NCBI RefSeq assembly: GCF_023715325.1
Contig: NZ_JAMBNX010000002.1
Span: 124,001-188,000, forward strand
DNA length: 64,000 nt
Direction of reading: 5' to 3'
From: Agromyces mediolanus
GTDB taxonomy: Bacteria > Actinomycetota > Actinomycetes > Actinomycetales > Microbacteriaceae
Shown piece after piece: positions 25,142-34,434 of this stretch. How positions within the stretch are numbered: position 1 is the first letter of the stretch; every line of letters starts with the position of its first letter. The notes beneath the pieces were generated by a model. That model was not told the DNA's origin. It ran no database searches and saw nothing but the letters and a program-made list of their open reading frames with translations. The position numbers and the translations under genes are program-made.

Positions 25142-25773
25142 TGGCCGGCACGGTGTTCTTCAGCGTCTCGATGTCGCTCGACGGCTTCATCGCCCCGGCA
25201 TCGGCCGACGAGCTGATGGGCCGGCAGTGGATGCAGCTGCAGCAGTGGGTCTTCCGGCAGAAGCACTTCCGCGAGAATCTGCAGCTCGGCACCGGCGGCG
25301 AGGAGGGGCGCGACAACGAGATCGTCCGCGAGACCTTCGAGCGCACCGGGGCGAGCGTCATTGGCCGGCGCATGTTCGACGCCGGCGAGGCCATGTGGCC
25401 GGAGGAGCCGCCGTTCCACACGCCGGTGTTCGTGGCGACCCACACGCCGCGCGAGCCCTGGGTGCGCGCCGGCGGCACCACCTTCTTCTTCGTCACCGGC
25501 GGCGTCGAGACCGCGGTCGAGCGGGCCCGCGCGGCGGCCGGTCCGCGCGACATCCGTATCGCCGGCGGAGCGGAGACGATCGTGCAGGCGCTGAACGCGG
25601 GGCTCGTCGACGAGTTCCATCTCGCGGTGTCGCCGGTCTTCTTCGGAGCAGGGGTGCGTCTCTTCGAGAGCATCGACGCCGCGCGGATCGGCGTGGAGCA
25701 GTCGGGCGTGGAGTCGTCGCCGCTCACGAGCCACCTCCGCTACCGGGTGCGCGTCACGGAGCCGGCGCGGTAG
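25141..25773 (+). CDS. Dihydrofolate reductase-like (RibD C-terminal domain) protein
   Basis: A 210-aa protein of the RibD_C/YyaP-YwjB family. It begins VFFSVSMSLDGFIAP, then GASVIGRRMFDAGEAMW and a nucleotide-binding IRIAGGAETIVQALNAGLVDEFHLAVSPVFFGAG. Probably an NAD(P)H-dependent reductase of unknown substrate. Third gene of the ArsR-SRPBCC operon, starting within the previous stop (TGATG). There is no link to folate or riboflavin genes here. Confidence 0.88.
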   Translation: MAGTVFFSVSMSLDGFIAPASADELMGRQWMQLQQWVFRQKHFRENLQLGTGGEEGRDNEIVRETFERTGASVIGRRMFDAGEAMWPEEPPFHTPVFVATHTPREPWVRAGGTTFFFVTGGVETAVERARAAAGPRDIRIAGGAETIVQALNAGLVDEFHLAVSPVFFGAGVRLFESIDAARIGVEQSGVESSPLTSHLRYRVRVTEPAR

Positions 25774-25800
25774 GTTTCGGTCAGCGGAAAGGACCCCCCG

Positions 25801-26976
25801 ATGACCGATCTCCACCTCCCGCCGAGCGGGTTCCCCGCGCTCGACTGGGCCGCCCGCTCGATGCCCGTGCTCGCCGCGACGATGCGCGAGCACGCCGACG
25901 CGTTCGCCGGACGCCACGTCGGCATCTGCCTGCACACCGAGCCGAAGACGGGGGTGCTCGTGCAGTGGCTGCTCCGGGTCGGCGCCCGGGTCACGATCAC
26001 CGGCAACCTCGGCACCACCGTCCCCGAGACGGCGTCGGCGCTCGCCGAGCTCGGCGCGACCGTCGTGGGGGAGCGGACGGATGACCCGGCCGAGCACTCC
26101 CGCAACGTCGCGCGGGTCGTGGCCGCCGAGCCCGACCTGCTGCTCGACAACGGCGGCGAGATGATCGAGCTCGTGCTGCGCGGGGGCCCGCGCGGGGCCG
26201 GCTTCCTCGGCGCGACCGAGGAGACGACGACGGGCGGGCGTCGCCTGCGCGAACTCGACGTCGCTGCCGATTTCCCGGTCGTGGTGATCAACGACAGCCC
26301 GTTGAAGCTGCTCGTCGAGAACGAGTTCGGCGTCGGGCAGAGCATCGTGCAGGGCTTCATGAACGCGACCAACGCGATGCTGCCCGGTATTCGCGCCACC
26401 GTCATCGGCTACGGCCCCTGCGGCAAGGGCGTCGCCGACACCCTGCAGCGCCTCGGCGCCCGAGTGAGCGTCGTGGATGCCGACCCGTACCGGGCGCTCG
26501 AGGCGATCATGCACGGCCACCGGGTGGGCCCGCTCGACGAGCTGCTGCCGGCATCGGATGCCCTCTTCCTCGCGACGGGGCATCCCGACGTCGTGCCGGC
26601 CGAGGCGTTCCCGCTGCTGCCCGACGGGCTCATCGTCGCCGGCGTCGGGCACGAACCCTACGAGCTCGACCTCGCCGCGCTCGCCGAGGCGGCCCTCGAG
26701 CGGCGCTCGCTGTCCGTGCCGGGCGGCGACGGCTCGGCGCGCACGCTCTATCGGATGCCCGACGGCCGCGAGATCGTCGTGCTGCACGGCACCCGCATGA
26801 TCAACCTCGTCGCCGCGAGCGGGAACCCCATCCAGGCGATGGACCTCGGCCTCTCCTTGCAGGCCGCGAGCCTCGCCGCCATCGCCACGGGGCGGGCGCC
26901 GTTCACCGGGCCGCACGCGGTGCCGGCCGACGTCGACCGGGCACTCGCGACGCGGCTCGTCGAGACGTGGCGGTGA
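25801..26976 (+). CDS. S-adenosylhomocysteine hydrolase-like protein (divergent)
   Basis: A 391-aa NAD-binding homologue of adenosylhomocysteinase. Recognisable parts: CLHTEPKTGVL (43-53), LLLDNGGE (113-120), ATEETTTGGRRL (138-149), NDSPLKLLVENEFG (164-177) and the Rossmann motif GYGPCGKG (203-210), then GVGHEPYELD. His45, Glu141, Lys169 and His284 of the active site are kept. The catalytic Asp of DDGGD reads Asn117, the Asp of FDNxYG reads Glu173, the adenine-site HMT reads HTE, and the C-terminal KPDHYRY tail is missing. It probably acts on a related thioether nucleoside or is non-catalytic. ATG follows GGAAAGGA. Confidence 0.8.
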   Translation: MTDLHLPPSGFPALDWAARSMPVLAATMREHADAFAGRHVGICLHTEPKTGVLVQWLLRVGARVTITGNLGTTVPETASALAELGATVVGERTDDPAEHSRNVARVVAAEPDLLLDNGGEMIELVLRGGPRGAGFLGATEETTTGGRRLRELDVAADFPVVVINDSPLKLLVENEFGVGQSIVQGFMNATNAMLPGIRATVIGYGPCGKGVADTLQRLGARVSVVDADPYRALEAIMHGHRVGPLDELLPASDALFLATGHPDVVPAEAFPLLPDGLIVAGVGHEPYELDLAALAEAALERRSLSVPGGDGSARTLYRMPDGREIVVLHGTRMINLVAASGNPIQAMDLGLSLQAASLAAIATGRAPFTGPHAVPADVDRALATRLVETWR

Positions 26977-27040
26977 TGCCGGGCGCTTGACCTCGAGTGT
27001 GCTTGAGGTTCGAGACTGGGGTTCGAGGTGAGGAGCCCGC

Positions 27041-27868
27041 ATGAATCCATCCGTCCTGCAGTGCGCCGTCTGCGGCGTCGAGTACGACCCCGAGGCGCTT
27101 CCGGAGATCTGTCCGATCTGCGCCGATGAACGGCAGTACCTCGCCCCCGACCGGCGGCAGCACTGGGTCGACCCGGCCGACTTCGCCGGGGGCATCGAGG
27201 TGTTCGAGACCGAGCCCGGGCTGTGGTCGATCGCGGTCGATGGCGGCCCCGGCATCGACCAGCAGGCCAAGGTCGTCGTCACCGAGGCGGGGAACGTGAT
27301 GGTGGAGGTGCCGGCCTCGATCACCGAGCGCGCGGTCGAGGCGGTTCGCGCGCTCGGCCCGCTCGCCGCGATCATCGCCTCGCACCCGCACATGTACGGC
27401 CTGCAGTCGCAGTGGTCGCGGGCCCTCGGCGGCGCAACGGTGTACGTCTCGAACGCGGACCGCGAGTGGCTCGGCGTCACGCCGGAGCCGGTCGTGTACT
27501 GGGACGGCGAGATCGAGCTCGTCCCCGGGGTCTTCGCCTCGCAGCCCGGCGGGCATTTCCCTGGCAGCTGCGTCGTGCACTGGGCCGGGCGCGACGGGGC
27601 CGGGGTGCTGCTCACCGGAGACACGATCGGGGTCAACCCCGACGGGGAGTCGCTGGCCTTCATGCGCTCGTACCCGAACCGGATCCCGCTGTCCGCCGGG
27701 GTCGTGCTGCGGATCGCCGATCACGTCGAGCGCTACGAGTTCGACCGCGTCTACGGCAACTTCGGGGGCGCCATCCGCTCCGAGGGGAAGGCTCGACTGC
27801 GCGCCTCGGCGGACCGGCACGCCGCCTGGGCTCGCGGCGACTTCGACCACCTCACCGGGCCGGGCTGA
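27041..27868 (+). CDS. Zinc-ribbon plus metallo-beta-lactamase fold protein
   Basis: A 275-aa fusion of a small zinc ribbon (C8xxC11 and C24xxC27) and an MBL-fold hydrolase-like domain. The MBL metal motif is reduced: SHPHMYG stands where HxHxDH is expected, with GGHFPGSCVVHW and LLTGDT further on. Loss of the DH part suggests altered or lost metal binding at the second site. ATG at 27041 is preceded by GAGGTGAGGAG. It may share a transcript with the AHCY-like gene 64 nt upstream. Substrate unknown. Confidence 0.8.
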   Translation: MNPSVLQCAVCGVEYDPEALPEICPICADERQYLAPDRRQHWVDPADFAGGIEVFETEPGLWSIAVDGGPGIDQQAKVVVTEAGNVMVEVPASITERAVEAVRALGPLAAIIASHPHMYGLQSQWSRALGGATVYVSNADREWLGVTPEPVVYWDGEIELVPGVFASQPGGHFPGSCVVHWAGRDGAGVLLTGDTIGVNPDGESLAFMRSYPNRIPLSAGVVLRIADHVERYEFDRVYGNFGGAIRSEGKARLRASADRHAAWARGDFDHLTGPG

Positions 27869-27908
27869 CGGTCGAGGGCGGGCGTCGCGGCCGCGGCTCG
27901 GAACCCGG

Positions 27909-27914
27909 CAAGAT
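27909..27914 (+). promoter_or_regulatory. Leaderless -10 element of the lipoprotein gene
   Basis: CAAGAT, six bases, then GTG at 27921. The same CAAGAT variant precedes maf. Confidence 0.45.
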
Positions 27915-27920
27915 GAGACG

Positions 27921-28433
27921 GTGACCACGTCTCGCTCGCTTCGCCGCGCCATCCGCCCCCTGCTCGCCGCGACGCTCCTCGCGGGCGTGCTCGCCGGGTG
28001 CGCGGGCGCGCCGGTCGACGGAGCCGCGCCCACCGCGGCTGCATCGGCCCCGGCGTCCTCGTCGCCCCCTTCGTCGAGCCCCGCGGCGAGGGAGACCCCG
28101 GAGCAGAGCTTCCGCACCTGGCTCGCGGCGAGCCGTGAGCCCGAGGTCGAGCTGGCCTGCTCCTACCTGAGCGATGAACTGGTCGAAAGGATGCTGGCGG
28201 AGCTCGCCGCGGGCGGCATCCCGCTCGGCGGCTGCGCCGAGATGATCGCCACGACCGCGGAGCTCTACGCGGCGCTCGGCGAGAGCGCGGATGCCGAGGT
28301 CGAGACGATCAGCGAGGCGGCCGACCGCGCCGAGCTGTTCGTCACCTACGGCTCAGCCGACTGCGGCACCGTCGTGCTCGTGCCCGAGGGCGGGCGCTGG
28401 ATCCTGACCGAGCACTCCCAGGAAGTGTGCTGA
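27921..28433 (+). CDS. Small secreted lipoprotein of unknown function
   Basis: A 170-aa protein with a lipoprotein signal (lipobox VLAGC, Cys27), an Ala/Ser/Pro-rich linker (about 28-58) and a compact domain with Cys at about 80, 96, 149 and the last residue, consistent with two disulfides outside the membrane. No family recognised; the domain has an NTF2-like feel (EQSFRTWLAASREPEVELACSYLSDELVE), which is only an impression. The GTG start fits a leaderless promoter. Confidence 0.75.
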   Translation: MTTSRSLRRAIRPLLAATLLAGVLAGCAGAPVDGAAPTAAASAPASSSPPSSSPAARETPEQSFRTWLAASREPEVELACSYLSDELVERMLAELAAGGIPLGGCAEMIATTAELYAALGESADAEVETISEAADRAELFVTYGSADCGTVVLVPEGGRWILTEHSQEVC

Positions 28434-28464
28434 CCGGCGTTCTGCGACTCAGGGCGCAGCTGCC

Positions 28465-28480
28465 GTGCCGAGGACGGCAC
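28465..28480. terminator. Small hairpin between convergent genes
   Basis: GTGCCG-AGGA-CGGCAC, a 6-bp stem with a tetraloop, lies between the lipoprotein stop and the carboxylase stop on the other strand. It is weak for a terminator. Confidence 0.35.
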
Positions 28481-28549
28481 ACGAGATCCGTGCGCCGGTC
28501 CGGTCCGGGAGGGCCGACGCGGAACTCCGTGACCTGACTCGCGGTCGCC

Positions 28550-30328
28550 CTACGCGTCCGCGATCGACAGCAGCAGGTGCCCGCTCGACACGGTGACGCC
28601 CGCCTCGGCGTTCACGACGCCGACGATGCCGTCCTTGTGCGCGATGATCGGCTGCTCCATCTTCATGGCCTCCAGCACGAGCACGAGGTCGCCCTTGACG
28701 ACCTTGTCGCCCTGAGCGACCGCGACCTTCACGACCGTGGCCTGCATGGGCGCCTTCACGGCGTCGCCGGTCGCGGTGTCGACGGAGCCGCCGGCCGTGC
28801 GTCGGCGGGGCGCCGGGGCGCCGTTCGACGCGCCGCCGTTGGAGCCGGCCGTGCCGACGAGCTTCTTCGGCAGCGACACCTCGATGCGGCGGCCGTCGAC
28901 CTCGACGACGACGCTCGCGCGCGCAGCCGGGCCGCGCACCTCTTCGAGCTCGCCCGACCAGGGCTCGAGCGTGTTGTCGTACTCGGTCTCGATCCACCGC
29001 GTGTAGATCGAGAAGGGCTGCTCGCCCTCGGGGGCGAACGCGGGGTTCGTCACGATGTCGCGGTGGAACGGCAGCACGGTCGGCAGGCCCGCGACCTCGA
29101 ACTCGTCGAGGGCGCGGCGGGCGCGGGAGAGCGCCTCCTGACGGTCCTTGCCGGTCACGATGAGCTTCGCGAGCAGCGAGTCGAAGGCGCCGGAGATCTC
29201 GTCGCCGCTCGTCACGCCGGAGTCGACGCGGATGCCGGGGCCACCGGGGAAGCGGAGCTGGTGGATCGGGCCGGGCGCGGGCAGGAAGTTACGGCCCGGG
29301 TCTTCGCCGTTGATGCGGAACTCGATCGAGTGGCCGCTCGCCTCGGGGTCGTCGTAGTCGAGCACGCCGCCCTCGGCGAGGCGGAACTGCTCGCGGACGA
29401 GGTCGAGGCCGGTGACCTCCTCGGAGACGGGGTGCTCGACCTGGAGGCGGGTGTTCACCTCGAGGAAGGAGACGGTGCCGTCCTGGCCGATGAGGAACTC
29501 GCAGGTGCCCGCGCCGACGTAGCCGACCTCCTTCAGGATGGCCTTCGAGGCCGAGTACAGGGCGTCGATCTGGACCTGGCTGAGGAACGGCGCGGGGGCC
29601 TCCTCGACGAGTTTCTGGTGGCGGCGCTGCAGGGAGCAGTCGCGGGTCGAGACGACGACGACGTTGCCGTGCTGGTCGGCGAGGCACTGGGTCTCGACGT
29701 GGCGCGGCTTGTCGAGGTACTTCTCGACGAAGCACTCGCCGCGGCCGAAGGCGGCGACGGCCTCGCGGGTGGCCGAGTCGAAGAGCTCGGGTACCTCTTC
29801 GCGGGTGCGGGCGACCTTCAGGCCGCGGCCGCCGCCGCCGAAGGCGGCCTTGATGGCGACCGGAAGGCCGTGCTGGTCGACGAACTCGAGCACCTCGTCG
29901 GCGCCGGCGACCGGGTTCAGCGTGCCGGGGGCGAGGGGCGCGCCGACCTTCTCGGCGACGTGCCGCGCGGAGACCTTGTCGCCGAGGCGCTCGATGGCCT
30001 CGGGGGAGGGCCCGATCCAGACGAGGCCGGCGGCGATGACCGCGCGGGCGAAGTCGGGGTTCTCGGCGAGGAAGCCGTAGCCGGGGTGCACCGCGTCGGC
30101 GCCGGAGCGGCGGGCGACGGAGAGCAGCTTGTCGATGACGAGGTACGTGTCGGCGCTCGTGGCGCCGTCGAGGGCGTAGGCCTCGTCGGCGAGCTTCACG
30201 TGGCGCGCGTCGCGGTCCTGGTCGGCGTAGACGGCGACCGAGCCGATTCCGGCGTCGCGGGCCGCCCGGATGACGCGGACGGCGATCTCGCCACGGTTGG
30301 CGATGAGGACCTTGGTGATGCGCGGCAT
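28550..30328 (-). CDS. accA: Acyl-CoA carboxylase alpha subunit (biotin carboxylase plus biotin carrier)
   Basis: A 592-aa biotin-dependent subunit that carboxylates its own biotin with ATP and bicarbonate. The biotin carboxylase domain (about 1-450) starts [21 protein letters not shown], with the ATP-grasp GGGGRGLK and [27 protein letters not shown] Pro/Ala/Gly linker follows (about 485-530), then the biotinyl domain with EAMKME (Lys556). It partners the beta (36117-37718) and epsilon (35877-36107) subunits to make malonyl- or methylmalonyl-CoA. ATG at 30328 has GGAGAA upstream and TAGAGT 8 nt before it. Confidence 0.95.
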   Translation of the reverse strand: MPRITKVLIANRGEIAVRVIRAARDAGIGSVAVYADQDRDARHVKLADEAYALDGATSADTYLVIDKLLSVARRSGADAVHPGYGFLAENPDFARAVIAAGLVWIGPSPEAIERLGDKVSARHVAEKVGAPLAPGTLNPVAGADEVLEFVDQHGLPVAIKAAFGGGGRGLKVARTREEVPELFDSATREAVAAFGRGECFVEKYLDKPRHVETQCLADQHGNVVVVSTRDCSLQRRHQKLVEEAPAPFLSQVQIDALYSASKAILKEVGYVGAGTCEFLIGQDGTVSFLEVNTRLQVEHPVSEEVTGLDLVREQFRLAEGGVLDYDDPEASGHSIEFRINGEDPGRNFLPAPGPIHQLRFPGGPGIRVDSGVTSGDEISGAFDSLLAKLIVTGKDRQEALSRARRALDEFEVAGLPTVLPFHRDIVTNPAFAPEGEQPFSIYTRWIETEYDNTLEPWSGELEEVRGPAARASVVVEVDGRRIEVSLPKKLVGTAGSNGGASNGAPAPRRRTAGGSVDTATGDAVKAPMQATVVKVAVAQGDKVVKGDLVLVLEAMKMEQPIIAHKDGIVGVVNAEAGVTVSSGHLLLSIADA

Positions 30329-30463
30329 AGTTCTCCACTCTATTGCGCGGGACCCCCTCGGCTTTGAAGGGCTCCCACAAAAACACGCGGGTCCATGGTG
30401 CGGCAGCTCACAACTCCGGCGTCGCCGTGCCCCCTGAACACCGATCGGATCGGCGATTTCGGG

Positions 30464-31099
30464 TCAGCGGTTCCAGAGCTCGGTCCACGGCACCCCGAGC
30501 TCGCGCACGAGCTCGCGCAGCGTCGAGAGCGAGAGGCCGACGACCGTCGAGGGGTCGCCCTCCACCGAGCGGATGAACGGGCCGCCCAGGCTGTCGACCG
30601 TGAACGCCCCCGCGACCGCCAGCGGCTCACCCGTCGCGATGTAGGCGTCGATCTCGGCGTCGTCGAGCGTCGCGAAGCGCACCGTCGCGACATCCGCCCG
30701 TCCGACCGCACGGTTCACCCGACCGCCGCGGTGGTCGATGAGCCAGTGCCCCGACCACAGCGCCCCGCTGCCGCCGTTCTGCGCGAGCCAGCGCTCCTTG
30801 GCGACCTCGGGCGCGTGCGGCTTGCCGTGGATGCGGCCGTCGACGAGGAACGCCGAGTCCCCGCCGAAGATCAGTCCGTCGATCGGCTCGCCGCCGGGGG
30901 TCGTGCCGAGCAGCGCCTCCGCCTTCGCCTGCGCGAGCAGCTGCACCATCCGTTCCACCGGCAGCGGCCCGTGCTGGCCCTCGTACGCCTCGACCACGGC
31001 GCGCTCGTCGACCCCGGGGGCGACCGCGATCGGCTCGATGCCCGCTGCGCGCAAAGTCTGCAGGCGGGCGGGGGAGGTGGAGGCGAGGTAGAGGCGCAT
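30464..31099 (-). CDS. maf: Maf-like nucleoside triphosphate pyrophosphatase
   Basis: A 211-aa house-cleaning enzyme hydrolysing non-canonical or pyrimidine nucleotides. The N-terminal MRLYLASTSPARLQTL, the FGGDSAFLVDGRIHGKP block and the IRSVEGDPSTVVGLSL segment are the family signatures. The open frame extends far upstream, but ATG at 31099 fits the family start and the leaderless promoter. Transcribed towards the carboxylase gene but separated by 135 nt. Confidence 0.9.
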   Translation of the reverse strand: MRLYLASTSPARLQTLRAAGIEPIAVAPGVDERAVVEAYEGQHGPLPVERMVQLLAQAKAEALLGTTPGGEPIDGLIFGGDSAFLVDGRIHGKPHAPEVAKERWLAQNGGSGALWSGHWLIDHRGGRVNRAVGRADVATVRFATLDDAEIDAYIATGEPLAVAGAFTVDSLGGPFIRSVEGDPSTVVGLSLSTLRELVRELGVPWTELWNR

Positions 31100-31105
31100 G
31101 AGCCC

Positions 31106-31111
31106 ATCTTG
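31106..31111 (-). promoter_or_regulatory. Leaderless -10 element of maf
   Basis: On the minus strand CAAGAT, six bases, then ATG at 31099. Only 54 bp separate it from the divergent methyltransferase start at 31154. Confidence 0.45.
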
Positions 31112-31153
31112 CCGGGCGGCGGCCGCCCGGCGCTGCTGTGGGATGCTCGATGC

Positions 31154-32491
31154 ATGCTCGGAACTTTGCTCGACCTCCAGGTCGACCGCATCGCCCACGG
31201 CGGCGTCGCGGTCGCCCGCCACGACGGCCGCGTCGTCTTCGTCGCCGACGCCATCCCCGGCGAACGGGTGCGGGCACGGGTGACGGATGCCTCGAAGGAC
31301 CGGTTCTGGCGCGCCGACACGGTCGAGGTGCTCGACGCCTCGCCCGACCGCCGCGAGCACGTCTGGGCCGAGGCATCCGTCGATCGCGACCCCGCCGAGC
31401 GCCCCGGCGGCGCGGAGTTCGGGCACATCCGCATCGAGCGGCAGCGCGCGCTGAAGGGGGAGGTCCTCGCCGACGCCCTCTCTCGGATGGGCGGCGTCGA
31501 GCTCGCCCCGGAGGTGCGCGCGGTCGACGCGGAGCTCGCACCGGGCGTCGACGGCGAGCTCGGCACCGGCTGGCGCACCCGGGTCCGCCTGCACGTCGAC
31601 GAGGAGGGTCGGGTCGGCCCCTATGCGGCGCGGAGTCGCCGGGTCATCCCGGTCGCCTCGCTCCCGCTCGCCGCCGCCGAGCTCGCGGCGCTCGCCCCGC
31701 TCGGCGCCCCCATGCCCGGCGCAGGCGCGATCGACCTCGTCCTGCCGAGCACGGGGGAGGCGCAGCTCGTCACCCACGAGGCGGCGGCTGAACCGGCGCA
31801 GCGCGGTGAGCGCGGCCAGCGGGACCGGCGGGGACGCCGAGGCGGCGCGCGCCGCCCGCAGCCGGCGCGCCAGGCGGCGCCCGTCGACACCGTCGTGGTC
31901 GAGGAGCTCGTCGCCGGGCGCCGCTTCCAGGTCGACCGCGGGGGCTTCTGGCAGGTGCACCGCGGGGCCGCCGCCACGCTGTCCGGGGCCGTCCAGCGCG
32001 CGATCGACGTCGAGCGCTTCGACCCCCGCGCCGCGAACCTCGACCTGTACGGCGGCGTCGGCCTCCTCGCGGCCGCCGTCGGCGACCGCTTCGGCGGAGC
32101 GACCCGCATCACCACCGTCGAGGCGGAGCCGCGGGCGACCATGCACGCGGGCGAGAACCTCGCCGAGTGGGTCGGCGCGCAGGCGGTCACGGCCCGCGTC
32201 GACCGTTACCTCGCCGAGCTCGTCGCTACTGCCGGGGGCGCCGAGCGCGCGAGCCTCGCCGGCGGCACGGTCGTGCTCGACCCGCCGCGCGCCGGCGCCG
32301 GCCGCGAAGTCGTCGACCGCCTCGCCGAGCTCGGGCCCGCGCAGATCGTCTACGTCGCCTGCGACCCGGTGGCCCTCGCGCGCGACGTCGCCCTGTTCCG
32401 CGCGCACGGCTACGAGCCGGAGCAGGTCGAGGCGTTCGATCTCTTCCCGAACACGCATCACCTCGAAGCAGTGGCGCGTCTGGCCCGCTAG
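31154..32491 (+). CDS. Class I SAM-dependent RNA methyltransferase (TrmA/RlmD-like)
   Basis: A 445-aa putative uracil-5 RNA methyltransferase. An N-terminal TRAM-like beta domain (about 8-60: LQVDRIAHGGVAVARHDGRVVFVADAIPGERV) is followed by a middle domain and a SAM-binding domain (DLYGGVGLLAAAVGDRFG, TVVLDPPRAG). The catalytic cysteine is in YVACDPVALARD, where most relatives have SCNP. No Fe-S cysteine set is seen. A basic Arg/Gly insert (about 215-240) may help bind RNA. ATG at 31154 has no ribosome binding site; GATGCT six bases upstream is a weak leaderless promoter. Confidence 0.88.
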   Translation: MLGTLLDLQVDRIAHGGVAVARHDGRVVFVADAIPGERVRARVTDASKDRFWRADTVEVLDASPDRREHVWAEASVDRDPAERPGGAEFGHIRIERQRALKGEVLADALSRMGGVELAPEVRAVDAELAPGVDGELGTGWRTRVRLHVDEEGRVGPYAARSRRVIPVASLPLAAAELAALAPLGAPMPGAGAIDLVLPSTGEAQLVTHEAAAEPAQRGERGQRDRRGRRGGARRPQPARQAAPVDTVVVEELVAGRRFQVDRGGFWQVHRGAAATLSGAVQRAIDVERFDPRAANLDLYGGVGLLAAAVGDRFGGATRITTVEAEPRATMHAGENLAEWVGAQAVTARVDRYLAELVATAGGAERASLAGGTVVLDPPRAGAGREVVDRLAELGPAQIVYVACDPVALARDVALFRAHGYEPEQVEAFDLFPNTHHLEAVARLAR

Positions 32492-32519
32492 GGTGGCACC
32501 TGAGGAAACGGGGGGTGCG

Positions 32520-33209
32520 GTGAGCGACGAGCGCGACAGCGACGCACGACAGGCGACGGTCGCGATCGTCGATGATCACGAGGCGGTCCGACTCGGGCTG
32601 CGCGCCGCCTGCCAGGACGCCGGCTACGACGTCATCGCCGACACGGCCGACGTGCCCCAGCTCCTCGCCGCCCTCGGCGGCGGCAGCTGCGACGTCGTCG
32701 TCCTCGACCTCTCCCTCGGCGACGGCTCGAGCGTCACCGACAACGTGCGCCAGGTGCTCGCCACCGGCAGCCATGTGCTCGTGCACTCCATCGCCGACCG
32801 CGTCGCCGCGGTGCGCGAGGCGCTCGCCGCCGGAGCCGCGGGCGTCATCCCGAAGGCCTCGCCGATGGCGGCGGTGATCGGCGCCATCTCCACGGTCGCG
32901 CGCGGCGACGTGCTGAACAACGTCGAGTGGGCGAGCGCGATCGAGGCCGACCGCGACTTCGCGAGGGCCCAGCTCGGCCGCCGCGAGCGCGATGTGCTGC
33001 ACCTCTACGCCTCGGGCCTACCGTTGAAGCTCGTGGCCGCCCAGCTCGGCATCGCGCACTCGACCGCGCGCGAGTACCTCGACCGCATCCGCGCGAAGTA
33101 CGTCGAGGTCGGCCGGCCCGCCCCGACCAAGGTCGACCTGCTGCGCCGAGCGGTCGAAGACGGCATCCTCCCCGGCCTCGATGGCGAAGCAGGCGATGCC
33201 GTCCGCTGA
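32520..33209 (+). CDS. LuxR-family response regulator
   Basis: A 229-aa two-component regulator. Receiver: acidic D18/D19, phosphoacceptor Asp63 in VVVLDLSLGDG, Lys112 in VIPKAS. Output: HTH (about 155-220) with LGRRERDVLHLYASGLPLKLVAAQLGIAHSTAREYLDRIRAKY, shifted from canonical NarL but clear. GTG start preceded by a GGGGGG tract. TAGGGT at 32489-32494 overlaps the stop of the methyltransferase gene and may be its promoter. Coupled to the kinase gene by a 29-nt overlap. Confidence 0.9.
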   Translation: MSDERDSDARQATVAIVDDHEAVRLGLRAACQDAGYDVIADTADVPQLLAALGGGSCDVVVLDLSLGDGSSVTDNVRQVLATGSHVLVHSIADRVAAVREALAAGAAGVIPKASPMAAVIGAISTVARGDVLNNVEWASAIEADRDFARAQLGRRERDVLHLYASGLPLKLVAAQLGIAHSTAREYLDRIRAKYVEVGRPAPTKVDLLRRAVEDGILPGLDGEAGDAVR

Positions 33210-34434
33210 GTGGCGTGTCGCCCGGCCCACCGTTCGACGGAGGATGTCGGTCAGCCGGAGCCAGGTCGAGACGATCTCCGCCCGCGCCGTCGGGATCGCC
33301 GGACTCGTCTTCGCCGCCCAGACGGTGCCCTCCGCGCTCGCCGAGGCGGCGGTGCTCCGCCCGGGAGCCGGAGCCGCGCTCATGGCCGTCGTGTACGGCG
33401 CGATCGTCGCGCTCGCCGTGGCGACGCTCTCGAAGGTCGCCATCCGAGCGGCCTGTCTCGCCTTCGCCATCCTCTACCTGCTCGCCCTGCTGTCCTGGCC
33501 CACGCTCGTCGAGGACTTCGGCGCGATGGCCGGGCAGGTGCCGTGGCTCTACTTCCTCTGCACCGTCGCGACGACGGCCGCGGTCGTCGCCCTGCCGAGC
33601 TGGTGGGCGGCGGCGTACACCGTCGTCGTGCCGATCGTCTACGGCATCGTGCGCGTCTCGCCCTCCGGCGGCGCCGCCGAGCCGCTCCTCGCCGTGCTCG
33701 ACGCGACCTACGCGCTCATCCTCGGCATCGTGGTGCTCGTCATCATCACCATGCTCAGGCAGGCGGCGATCGGGGTCGACCAGGCGCAGGAGGCCGCGCT
33801 GCAGCGCTACGACCTCGCGGCCCGCCTGCACGCGAACGAGCTCGAGCGGGTCAAGGTCGACGCCCTCGTGCACGACAGCGTGCTGACGACCCTGCTGTCG
33901 GCCGCCGCCGCGACCAGGCCCGAGCAGCAGGCCCTCGCCGCACGGATGGCGAAGGACGCGATCGCCCGGCTCGACGACGCCGGGGCCGCGGGGCCGCGCT
34001 CGCTCGACCGCGTGTCGCTCGGCGTGCTCGTGCGGCGGCTGCGCACCGCGATCGGCACCTTCAACGCGAGCTTCGCGGTGCGCGTCGTGAACGCCGGCGG
34101 CGTGGAGCTGCCCGTCGAGGCGGTCGAGGCGCTGTACTCGGCGGCCGTGCAGGCGATGGTGAACAGCCTGCAGCACGCCGACGAGCCCGGCCGGGTCACC
34201 CGGCGCGAGCTCCGGGTGCGCGGCGTGCGGGCGAACGGCTGCGTCATCGAGGTGGCTGACAACGGGGTGGGCTTCGACCCGATCACCGTGCCGCATGAGC
34301 GGCTCGGCGTGCGGGTCTCGATCGAGGAGCGGATGACGAACGCGGGCGGCCTCGCGAAGATCGAGTCGCTCGCCGGGCACGGCACGACCATCATCCTCGC
34401 CTGGCCGACCGGCGCGATCGGGGGCGACGCGTGA
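33181..34434 (+). CDS. Sensor histidine kinase (NarL/DesK-like class)
   Basis: A 417-aa membrane kinase. About five hydrophobic segments lie between 35 and 192, with no large extracytoplasmic domain, so it may sense membrane state. The phosphoacceptor is His231 in ALVHDSVLTTLLSA, followed by a HATPase domain with N-box VQAMVNSLQHA and G-box ADNGVGFDP. Starts at 33181, 33199 or 33244 are all possible; the first overlaps the regulator gene by 29 nt. Its stop overlaps the next GTG (GTGA). Partner of the response regulator upstream. Confidence 0.87.
   Translation: MAKQAMPSAEWRVARPTVRRRMSVSRSQVETISARAVGIAGLVFAAQTVPSALAEAAVLRPGAGAALMAVVYGAIVALAVATLSKVAIRAACLAFAILYLLALLSWPTLVEDFGAMAGQVPWLYFLCTVATTAAVVALPSWWAAAYTVVVPIVYGIVRVSPSGGAAEPLLAVLDATYALILGIVVLVIITMLRQAAIGVDQAQEAALQRYDLAARLHANELERVKVDALVHDSVLTTLLSAAAATRPEQQALAARMAKDAIARLDDAGAAGPRSLDRVSLGVLVRRLRTAIGTFNASFAVRVVNAGGVELPVEAVEALYSAAVQAMVNSLQHADEPGRVTRRELRVRGVRANGCVIEVADNGVGFDPITVPHERLGVRVSIEERMTNAGGLAKIESLAGHGTTIILAWPTGAIGGDA

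Noticed and set aside
30395-31153. Upstream extension of the RNA methyltransferase frame
   Set aside because: It is the antisense of maf; the TRAM-like domain begins at the ATG 31154.
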